Positions 27,445 through 34,456 of a stretch of DNA of 64,000 nucleotides are shown piece by piece. Position numbers and translations under genes: made by a program. The stretch comes from UBA6544 sp038131165 (GTDB lineage Bacteria; Pseudomonadota; Alphaproteobacteria; UBA8366), in NCBI GenBank assembly GCA_038131165.1, contig JAYPOZ010000014.1, forward strand, positions 4,915 to 68,914, given 5' to 3'. The notes below the pieces were generated by a model, which made no database searches, was not told the DNA's origin, and worked only from the letters and a program-made list of their open reading frames with translations. Every line of letters begins with the position of its first letter. Within the stretch, counting starts at the first letter, position 1.

Positions 27445-28551
27445 ATGAGTGATGGACTTGAAGGCGTAGTGGCGGCGGAGACGCGGTTAAGCCGTGTGGA
27501 CGGTAATGCCGGCAGATTGATTGTCGCGGGTCACGATATCGAGGAATTGGCAATGGATTGGCGACTGTCCGACGTCGCCGCCTTGCTGTGGAGTGTCGAA
27601 GGCGGGAAATCGCTCAGCGGTCCGGAAGTCGAGGTCGGCCTGGCACGCGCCAGAGGTGTGGCGGCCGAGCGGGTGTCCCGGCTGCTCTCGGTAAGCGCGG
27701 GTGCCACGCCTGTCGAGGCGCTCCGCATCGGCTGGTCCCTCTTTGTCGATACCGATCCCGCCGATCATGGTCTGGATGCCGCCACGCTTCTGACCGGCTC
27801 GGCGCCGGTGTTCGTCGCCGCGCATCATAGGTCGGCGAATGGCATGACACCGCTGCTACCCGACCCGGCGCGCGATCACGCCTCGGACACCCTGGCGCTG
27901 CTGGGGCTCGATTCGAGCGCGCTGCCGGCCCGCGCTTTGGAGCGTTATCTGATTACGGTCGCCGATCATGGCATGAACGCTTCGACCTTTACCGCGCGTG
28001 TGGTGGCGTCGACGCGGGCGGGCACGATTTCCTCGGTGGTGGCGGCCCTCTGCGCCCTGAAAGGCCCGCTGCACGGCGGGGCACCCGGTCCGGTCCTCGA
28101 TATGCTGGACGAAATTGGGAGCGAAGCGAACATCGCGGCATGGATCGACGCGGCGCTGGAGGATGGTTCCCGGATGATGGGGTTCGGGCACCGGGTCTAC
28201 CGGACCCGCGATCCTCGGGCGGACATTCTGAAGGGGATCGTCGGCGATCTAAAGCAAGACTCTGCGCGGATCGAGTTCGCGGAAGCCGTGGAGCAGGGTG
28301 TGCTCGATGCCCTGGCCACCCGCTATCCCGGTCGGCGGCTCGATACAAATGTCGAGTTCTACACCGCGCTGGCTCTCGACGGGATTGGGCTGCCTCGTGA
28401 ATTGTTCACCCCGGCCTTCGCCATGGGCCGGGTGATCGGTTGGTGCGCTCACATCAGGGAGCAGGTCGCGAGCGGCCGGTTGATCCGGCCGGCCTCGCAG
28501 TATGTCGGCGCTCTGCCCGACGGCGCGGTGGAGCTGCGAATGGCGGGCTAA
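27445..28551 (+). CDS. Citrate/2-methylcitrate synthase family protein
   Basis: A 368-residue citrate-synthase-fold protein. H210 (KGPLHGG) and H249 (GFGHRVYRTRDPRA) match the catalytic histidines; the third catalytic residue, normally aspartate, is glutamate (E304 in TNVEFYTALALDGIG). The short N-terminus (ETRLSRVDGNAGRLIVAGHDIEEL) is the type II/bacterial form. It may use propionyl-CoA and belong to methylcitrate metabolism, given a PrpD-family gene 3 kb on, but it could also be a diverged synthase. AAAGGGA precedes ATG 27445. The last four bases overlap the convergent CMD gene. Confidence 0.82.
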   Translation: MSDGLEGVVAAETRLSRVDGNAGRLIVAGHDIEELAMDWRLSDVAALLWSVEGGKSLSGPEVEVGLARARGVAAERVSRLLSVSAGATPVEALRIGWSLFVDTDPADHGLDAATLLTGSAPVFVAAHHRSANGMTPLLPDPARDHASDTLALLGLDSSALPARALERYLITVADHGMNASTFTARVVASTRAGTISSVVAALCALKGPLHGGAPGPVLDMLDEIGSEANIAAWIDAALEDGSRMMGFGHRVYRTRDPRADILKGIVGDLKQDSARIEFAEAVEQGVLDALATRYPGRRLDTNVEFYTALALDGIGLPRELFTPAFAMGRVIGWCAHIREQVASGRLIRPASQYVGALPDGAVELRMAG

Positions 28552-29303
28552 GGCAGGACTTCGTCGAGCGCGGCGAGCGCGTTCAGCGCCGGCGGGAAAC
28601 CGCCATAAGGCGCGGTTTGCATCACCGCCTCGACGACCTCTTCCTTGGTAAGACCGACATTCAACGCGGATTGCCCGAACTTGCGGAGCTGACTGTCGAG
28701 CCGGAGCACGGTAAAAGCCGCCACCGCGCAGATCATCCGCTGGCGGAGCGACAAGCCGGCGCGATGCCAGAGCCAGCCATAGCCGTACTGGATCGCCATC
28801 GTATATAGACCGCCCGTCGTCGGGTTGCCGGGCTGAGCGTAGCCCTGTGTTCCCCGTGCGCCATGGAGAGAGACCAACATATCGGCGCCCATTTGATCGA
28901 ACTCCGCCAAGCTCTCGTCGCCGTCCTCTTCGGTCTCGACCGCGATACCTTCCGCCTCGAAGACCTCGTGGGCGACGGTCATGGCATTCTCGGCGGTCGG
29001 GAAGCCCCCGTAGTGGCCGCATTGGACAAAGACTTCGAGAATGTTGCGCGGCGTGAGGCCGACCTTCAGGGCGCCTCTGACATGGCGTCTCAGTTGCGGC
29101 ACGTTCTGTTTCAGCATCAGGCCCGAGAGTACACAGAGATAGCGGTCTTCGATGGGGAGGCCGTCGCGCGCCCAGAGCCCTCCATAGAGCGCTTCGGAAA
29201 CCATGCGTTGGTATCCGGGCGCGGTCTCCGCGTCACTGCCCATGGCGCCGATACGCTCGCGGATGGCGTTGCCCCGCGCCTTCAAGTCGTCACGTGATGT
29301 CAT
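28548..29303 (-). CDS. Carboxymuconolactone decarboxylase family protein
   Basis: A 251-residue protein made of two CMD-like helical repeats: one around RRHVRGALKVGLTPRNILEV and QCGHYGGFPTAENAM, the other around SQLRKFGQSALNVGLTKEEV and QTAPYGGFPPALNAL. The CxxC pair of AhpD-type proteins is absent (QCGHYGG has a lone cysteine), so a decarboxylase/lactonase-like rather than peroxidase role is more likely. The start at 29303 follows AGAGGAGC; the longer in-frame reading is rejected. Substrate unknown. Confidence 0.82.
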   Translation of the reverse strand: MTSRDDLKARGNAIRERIGAMGSDAETAPGYQRMVSEALYGGLWARDGLPIEDRYLCVLSGLMLKQNVPQLRRHVRGALKVGLTPRNILEVFVQCGHYGGFPTAENAMTVAHEVFEAEGIAVETEEDGDESLAEFDQMGADMLVSLHGARGTQGYAQPGNPTTGGLYTMAIQYGYGWLWHRAGLSLRQRMICAVAAFTVLRLDSQLRKFGQSALNVGLTKEEVVEAVMQTAPYGGFPPALNALAALDEVLP

Positions 29304-29329
29304 CGCAGTGCTCCTCTTGAATGTTCCCT

Positions 29330-30028
29330 CTAAACCCCTGCGCCGTCGAGCCAACGTCCGAAAACCTGTCGGGCCAGGGGTTCAAGCGTCGGTGCCGCCA
29401 CCGCCGTTTGCGCTCTCAGTCCGGGCACGTCGATTCCATCGGTGGTCGCTATCTCAAGGGTATGTCCGACAAACCAGCGCTCAAGGTTCAATGCCGTTGC
29501 TTCAAGGTGAAACTGCAGTGCGAGCGCATGGGGTCCGAGGGCAAAGGCCTGGTTCACGACCCGGTCTGTCGAAGCCAGGAGAGTGGCGCCGGCCGGCAAA
29601 TCGAAAGTATCGCCATGCCAGTGAAGCACCGCGGCGTCTGCGAGCCAGCCAAGGGGTGATTCGATACCTCCGGCAGACAGCCGTAGGGGCCTCCAGCCGA
29701 TTTCCTTTGCCGGTCCGGGATACACGTCCGCGCCGAGCGCCGCCGCCATGATTTGGCAACCGAGGCAGACGCCGAGAGTCGGGCGGCCGGCGCGGAGACG
29801 GCGCGCCGCGAACTCGATTTCATCATCCAAGAACGGATAGGCTTCGCGCTCGTAGACGCCGATCGGCCCGCCGAGAAGAACGACGAGATCGTCGGCCAAT
29901 GGATCGATGTCTGCGATCGGATCGACCCCGGCGTCGAGGTAGGTGATTTCGTGACCGCGCTCGGCGAGGATGCTCTCCAGCAGATCGAGATGCTCGAACG
30001 GCACATGCCGGATCGCGAGCGTTCTCAT
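29330..30028 (-). CDS. Class I glutamine amidotransferase-like protein
   Basis: A 232-residue GATase with the nucleophile C88 in GVCLGCQ and the histidine/glutamate pair H174, E176 in LQFHLEA, so the triad is complete. Proteins of this size (GMP-synthase-like) hydrolyse glutamine or act on gamma-glutamyl compounds. Its ATG shares one base with the stop of the SRAP gene (TGATG), which ties the two together, and the distance to the CMD gene downstream is 26 bases. Confidence 0.85.
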   Translation of the reverse strand: MRTLAIRHVPFEHLDLLESILAERGHEITYLDAGVDPIADIDPLADDLVVLLGGPIGVYEREAYPFLDDEIEFAARRLRAGRPTLGVCLGCQIMAAALGADVYPGPAKEIGWRPLRLSAGGIESPLGWLADAAVLHWHGDTFDLPAGATLLASTDRVVNQAFALGPHALALQFHLEATALNLERWFVGHTLEIATTDGIDVPGLRAQTAVAAPTLEPLARQVFGRWLDGAGV

Positions 30029-30738
30029 CAAAACAGGTCCAACTGGCTTTGGACCGGTTTCTCCGGCGGGCCGGAAGGCTCGACCGGGATCAGCAGATCG
30101 GGGCCGTCGTTCTGGACCTTGTTGACCAATGTCGCGACCGGCCACGCTTCCATTGCACCCGCATAGGGCACCATTAACGGGGCGGTTTCCTTCAGGTCGC
30201 CCGTCAGCCAGGTGCCATAGGCGCTGGACGGCAGGATAACCGGCATCCGATGGTGGATCGAGCGCAGCGAGTCGTTCGCCTCCGTCGTTACGATGGCGCA
30301 AGTCTCCCAATGATCTCCGTCGCCGCCTTCCCAGCGCTCCCAAATGCCGGCAAAGGCGAAAGGGGTGCCGTCTTCGAGCTGAATGTAATAGGGCTGTTTC
30401 AGACCCTTGCCCACCGGCTTCCATTCGTAGAAGCCGTTGGCCGGTATGAGGCATCTGCGGCGCTGATAGGCCGCCCGGAAGGAGGGTTTCTCTGCAATGG
30501 TCTCTCCTCGGGCATTGCTCATCCGCTTGGCGGTTGCCGGATCCTTTACCCAAGCCGGAACGAGGCCCCAATTGAAGCCGGCGAGAGTCCGGCCGTCGCC
30601 GCGGTCCGACACGCGCACTGCGGGGATATCCTGTCCTGGCGAGATATTGTACCGGGCCACGAGGTTGGGGCGTGCATCGAAGCCAAACAACTCGCGCATA
30701 CTGTCGACAGGCATGGTCAAAGTGTAACGTCCACACAT
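30028..30738 (-). CDS. SOS response-associated peptidase (SRAP/YedK family)
   Basis: A 236-residue SRAP protein. The start at 30738 is fixed by biology: the family uses Cys2 as the N-terminal catalytic residue after methionine removal (MCGRYTL), so longer in-frame starts are rejected. The other conserved elements, NARGE, NGFYEW and HHRMPVIL, supply the asparagine, glutamate and histidine of the active site. YedK/HMCES proteins form stable cross-links with abasic sites in single-stranded DNA. The upstream 10 bases separate it from a divergent PAS gene. Confidence 0.93.
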   Translation of the reverse strand: MCGRYTLTMPVDSMRELFGFDARPNLVARYNISPGQDIPAVRVSDRGDGRTLAGFNWGLVPAWVKDPATAKRMSNARGETIAEKPSFRAAYQRRRCLIPANGFYEWKPVGKGLKQPYYIQLEDGTPFAFAGIWERWEGGDGDHWETCAIVTTEANDSLRSIHHRMPVILPSSAYGTWLTGDLKETAPLMVPYAGAMEAWPVATLVNKVQNDGPDLLIPVEPSGPPEKPVQSQLDLF

Positions 30739-30748
30739 ATGTTGAATA

Positions 30749-31348
30749 TTGCCGAATTCGACCAGTGAAGACACGACGATTCATCAATATTTCGGGAAGA
30801 ACCAGAACATTGCTTGGATATGCAAGACAGCGGTGCCGAAAGTGATCCCCGATATCCATCCTTGTACGGCCGACATTACCGTGGATTTGCTGACGACCGG
30901 TGGCCAGCGCCGTATCTTCACCGTTTGGTCCGAGGCACGCGATAAATCTCGCAGAACGGTGCCTGACCGAAGTGATATCGATATTCTCGACCTATGGGAA
31001 TGCATGGGAAACTTGTCGATGTTGGCGGTAGAGGGAGACGGCGAGTCCTTTCGTTATCTGGTCCACGGTACGAACATCGCGCGCGACTACGGTGAGGATC
31101 TCACCGGAAAACGGATTACCGACATTCCCTCCGATACGTCGAATATACTGCTTGAAATCTATCGGACTGTGTGGCGCGAACAGCGCCCGTATCTCACACG
31201 GATGAACGCCAATAACGTGTCGTTTGTCGATATCATCGAGCGGTTCCTGTTGCCCCTGACCCATGGAGGCGACGAGGTCGCCCGGATTATTGTGGGATGT
31301 TATCCTTTGAGTTTCAGAAAGAAACCGGACCAATTCCTTGCAGAATGA
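30749..31348 (+). CDS. PAS domain protein (PAS_5 type)
   Basis: A protein of up to 199 residues. From about residue 55 onward it matches the stand-alone alphaproteobacterial PAS_5 family: VWSEARD..RRTVPDRSDID, then LSMLAVEGDGESFRYLVHGT and DYGEDLTGKRITDIPSD. The family is assumed to sense a small ligand or redox state, with no output domain. The start is uncertain: the reading begins at TTG 30749, with GTG alternatives at 30833, 30842 and 30881, and none has a clear ribosome site. It ends 12 bases before the PrpD-like gene and may share its transcript. Confidence 0.7.
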   Translation: MPNSTSEDTTIHQYFGKNQNIAWICKTAVPKVIPDIHPCTADITVDLLTTGGQRRIFTVWSEARDKSRRTVPDRSDIDILDLWECMGNLSMLAVEGDGESFRYLVHGTNIARDYGEDLTGKRITDIPSDTSNILLEIYRTVWREQRPYLTRMNANNVSFVDIIERFLLPLTHGGDEVARIIVGCYPLSFRKKPDQFLAE

Positions 31349-31360
31349 TCGGAGACGAAA

Positions 31361-32872
31361 ATGAAGATTCATGAGCTTCGCGTCTGGCCTTCGGCCGAGC
31401 CGCACGCGCGTGAAGAGGAATTGGCCTGGCAATTGGCCGAGCTCGCGGTCGATCCCGTTCCGGTCGAGGATATGGTCGTCGAGATGATCGGAAACCGGAT
31501 CATCGACAATGCAGCCGTCGCCATTGCCTCCTTGCAGCGCAGTCCTGTCGCGAATGCCCGCCAACAGGCCTTGGCGCATCGGCGCCGTGGCGGCGCCACG
31601 CTTTATGGTCTGTCGGCGGACACCCGGGTCGCCGCGGAATGGGCCTCCTGGGCGAACGGGACGGCGGTGCGGGAACTCGACTATCACGACACCTATCTGG
31701 CCGAGGAGTATTCCCATCCGGGGGATAACATCCCGCCATTGCTCGCGGTGGCGCAGCAGACGGGCCGCTCGGGCGCCGATCTCGTGCGCGGACTGGCGAC
31801 AGCCTATGAAATCCACATCAATCTGGTGAAGGCAATTTCCCTGCACAAGCATCGGATTGATCACGTGGCGCATCTGGGGCCGGCCGCGGCCGCCGGAATC
31901 GGCACGATGCTGGGATTGCCGGCCGAGACGATTTACCAGGCCATCAATCATGTCCTGCATGTGACGACCTCGACGCGGCAATCCCGCAAAGGCCATATTT
32001 CCAGTTGGAAGGCCTACGCGCCGGGACATGCGACGAAGCTGGCGGTGGAAGCCGTCGATCGTGCCATGCGGGGCGAAGGCGGCCCGGCACCGATCTGGGA
32101 AGGCGAGGACGGCGTCGTTGCCTGGCTGCTCGACGGCAGGGACGCCGCCTACCGCATCCCGCTGCCGGAGAAAGGGGAGCCGAAAGGCGCCATTCTGGAG
32201 AGCTTCACCAAGGAGCATTCGGCGGAGTATCAGGCCCAGGCGCTGATCGATTTGGCGCGGCGGATGCGGACGGATATACCCGATACCAATGCGGTCGAGC
32301 GAATCGTCATCCACACCAGCCATCATACCCATGCGGTGATCGGTAGCGGCGCCAACGATCCGCAGAAATACGATCCCGATGCCAGTCGGGAGACGCTGGA
32401 CCATTCGATCCCGTATATCTTCGCCGTGGCCTTGGAAGACGGCGGCTGGCATCATGTCGAATCCTATACGCCGGAGCGCGCGCACCGCCCCGAAACCGTA
32501 GCGCTTTGGCGCAAAGTAGAAACCCGCGAGGATCCCGATTGGGAGGCCCGCTATCACGATCCCGACCCGGCTAAGAAGTCCTTCGGCGGGCGGGTGGAGA
32601 TCACGTTGTCCGATGGCCGCACGCTGGCTGACGAGATCGCCGTGGCCGATGCCCATCCGGCGGGCGCGCGGCCCTTCGTGCGGGAGAATTACATTGCGAA
32701 GTTCGAGACCTTGGCTGCCACCACGGTCAGCGAGCGGGAACGCCGACGCTTCATCGAGGCGGCAGGCCAGGTCTCCCGATTGAGTGCGGCCGAACTGGCG
32801 GGCTTAACACCTGTCGCCGACTTGCTTCGACTTACGAACACGCCGGATGGGCGCGGCATTTTCGATGCTTAG
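31361..32872 (+). CDS. prpD: MmgE/PrpD family protein (2-methylcitrate dehydratase-like)
   Basis: A 503-residue protein of the MmgE/PrpD family, which has the length of PrpD. Blocks seen are RELDYHDTYLAEEYSHPGDN, AYEIHINLVKAI, HVTTSTRQSRKGHISSWKAY and the C-terminal PFVRENYIAKFETL. PrpD dehydrates 2-methylcitrate to 2-methyl-cis-aconitate. Paired with the citrate-synthase-family gene at 27.4 kb it would give two steps of propionate oxidation, though no PrpB is in the window. The next gene begins nine bases later. Confidence 0.82.
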   Translation: MKIHELRVWPSAEPHAREEELAWQLAELAVDPVPVEDMVVEMIGNRIIDNAAVAIASLQRSPVANARQQALAHRRRGGATLYGLSADTRVAAEWASWANGTAVRELDYHDTYLAEEYSHPGDNIPPLLAVAQQTGRSGADLVRGLATAYEIHINLVKAISLHKHRIDHVAHLGPAAAAGIGTMLGLPAETIYQAINHVLHVTTSTRQSRKGHISSWKAYAPGHATKLAVEAVDRAMRGEGGPAPIWEGEDGVVAWLLDGRDAAYRIPLPEKGEPKGAILESFTKEHSAEYQAQALIDLARRMRTDIPDTNAVERIVIHTSHHTHAVIGSGANDPQKYDPDASRETLDHSIPYIFAVALEDGGWHHVESYTPERAHRPETVALWRKVETREDPDWEARYHDPDPAKKSFGGRVEITLSDGRTLADEIAVADAHPAGARPFVRENYIAKFETLAATTVSERERRRFIEAAGQVSRLSAAELAGLTPVADLLRLTNTPDGRGIFDA

Positions 32873-32881
32873 GAAAGAAAA

Positions 32882-33874
32882 ATGGGCAATATTCACATCA
32901 CGATCGCCACGAACGATTACGACCGCACCCGCGCGGTGAAGGACGGCAAGGTCGGGGTTGACGGCTGCGACGTCACCTATCTGACGATGCTGCCGGAGGA
33001 GTTGTTCTTCCGGGCGGTGCGCTATGCGGAGTTCGACGTGACCGAATTGTCGTTCTCGACGCACATGCTGCAGACCCGGCGCGGCGACGCACAGTATGTC
33101 GGCATTCCGGTTTTTCTCTCGCGCGTCTTTCGGCATTCCGGGTTTTATATCCGCACCGACCGAGGGATCGAAACCGGCGCCGACCTCAAGGGGAAAACCG
33201 TCGGCGTGCCCGAGTACCAGATGACCGCGGCCGTATGGCAGCGCGGCTTGCTCAAGGACGAGTTCGACGTCGACCCCTGGGAGATTGCGTGGCGCACCGG
33301 CGGCCTCGAGGAGACCGGTCGTGAAGAGCGCACGCCGATCCACCTGCCGGAGAAGTATGACTGCCGTCGGATCGGGCCGGACCAGACGCTTTCGGGAATG
33401 CTCGAATCCGGCGAGCTCGACGCGGTGATCTGCCCGCCGGTGCCGTCCTGCCTGCAGCGGGGTGTGCCCAATGTCGGCCGACTCTGGCCCGATTTCCGCA
33501 CGGCGGAGCAGGATTATTACCGGCGCACCGGCCTTTTCCCGATCATGCACATCCTGGGCGTGAAGAAATCGCTGGTGGCGAAACACCCATGGCTTCCCGC
33601 CAATCTCTATAAGGCGTTCAGAAGCGCAAAGGACCTTGCCTTTAAGGAGTTGGAGGCTCACGGCGCGCTCAAGATATCGCTGCCCTGGGTCTGCGCCGAG
33701 CTGGCCGAGACCCGCGCATTGATGGGCCCCGACGTCTGGTCCTACGGAGTTGCCGAGAATCGGGCGGATATCGAGGCGCTGATCCGGTATTCCGCCGAGC
33801 AGAGCCTGACCGAGCCGGGCCTTACGCCGGAAGACCTGTTTGCTGAGACGACACTGCAGACCGCACGCAGTTAG
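32882..33874 (+). CDS. 4,5-dihydroxyphthalate decarboxylase-like/ABC substrate-binding fold protein
   Basis: A 330-residue protein with the periplasmic-binding-fold pattern of Pht5-type proteins: TIATNDYDRTRAVKDG, AEFDVTELSFSTHML, RVFRHSGFYIR, LKGKTVGVPEYQMTAAVWQR and GLFPIMHILGVKK. There is no signal peptide, consistent with the cytosolic decarboxylase-like members rather than a transporter component. Many family members are only assigned by homology. It follows prpD by nine bases, so it probably shares that transcript. Confidence 0.78.
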   Translation: MGNIHITIATNDYDRTRAVKDGKVGVDGCDVTYLTMLPEELFFRAVRYAEFDVTELSFSTHMLQTRRGDAQYVGIPVFLSRVFRHSGFYIRTDRGIETGADLKGKTVGVPEYQMTAAVWQRGLLKDEFDVDPWEIAWRTGGLEETGREERTPIHLPEKYDCRRIGPDQTLSGMLESGELDAVICPPVPSCLQRGVPNVGRLWPDFRTAEQDYYRRTGLFPIMHILGVKKSLVAKHPWLPANLYKAFRSAKDLAFKELEAHGALKISLPWVCAELAETRALMGPDVWSYGVAENRADIEALIRYSAEQSLTEPGLTPEDLFAETTLQTARS

Positions 33875-33962
33875 GCCGGCGGGACCTGATGACAAAGCCG
33901 GCGTGTCCTATATTCTGTCCGGCAAGTAAACCCAGCACGGCGGCATGACCGCGGAGGACGAT

Positions 33963-34448
33963 ATGGAGCTGACGAGTAAGACTACGGAGATTGCGAAACT
34001 GCTGGTGGCACGCGGCGAGACGGTCGCCGTCGGCGAAAGCTCCGCGGGGGGGCTGGTCTCGGCCTCCTTGCTTGCGGTGCCCGGGGCCTCGAAATACTTC
34101 ATGGGCGGCGGTGTCATCTATACGCATCGGGCGCGCAAGCGGATTGTGGAGATCGACTTCAAGGATCATCCGGGCGTGCGCTCGTCGAGCGAGCCCTATG
34201 CCAGCCTGCTGGCCAAAAGCATGCGCGAGAAACTGAGCGCGACTTGGGGTCTCGCGGAGACGGGAGCGTCCGGGCCGACCGGCAACAGCTATGGCGACGA
34301 CGCCGGGCATACCTGTGTCGCGGTGGACGGGCCGGTGTGCGACGTCCGCACGCTCGAGACACGCTCCGCCGACCGCGAGGCCAATATGTGGGCCTTCACC
34401 GATGAAGCGCTGGATCTCTTCATCGAATGCTTGAAGCGGGCGCCCTAA
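33963..34448 (+). CDS. CinA C-terminal domain protein (nicotinamide-nucleotide amidase-like)
   Basis: A 161-residue stand-alone PncC-type domain. The motif VAVGESSAGGLVSASLL at residues 20-40 is the catalytic serine region, and ETGASGPTGNSYGDDAGHTCVAV is the conserved second block. Free-standing enzymes of this kind deamidate nicotinamide mononucleotide for NAD recycling. GGAGG six bases ahead selects ATG 33963 over ATG 33945. Its end is nine bases before the next gene's ATG. Confidence 0.82.
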   Translation: MELTSKTTEIAKLLVARGETVAVGESSAGGLVSASLLAVPGASKYFMGGGVIYTHRARKRIVEIDFKDHPGVRSSSEPYASLLAKSMREKLSATWGLAETGASGPTGNSYGDDAGHTCVAVDGPVCDVRTLETRSADREANMWAFTDEALDLFIECLKRAP

Positions 34449-34456
34449 TCATCGGA

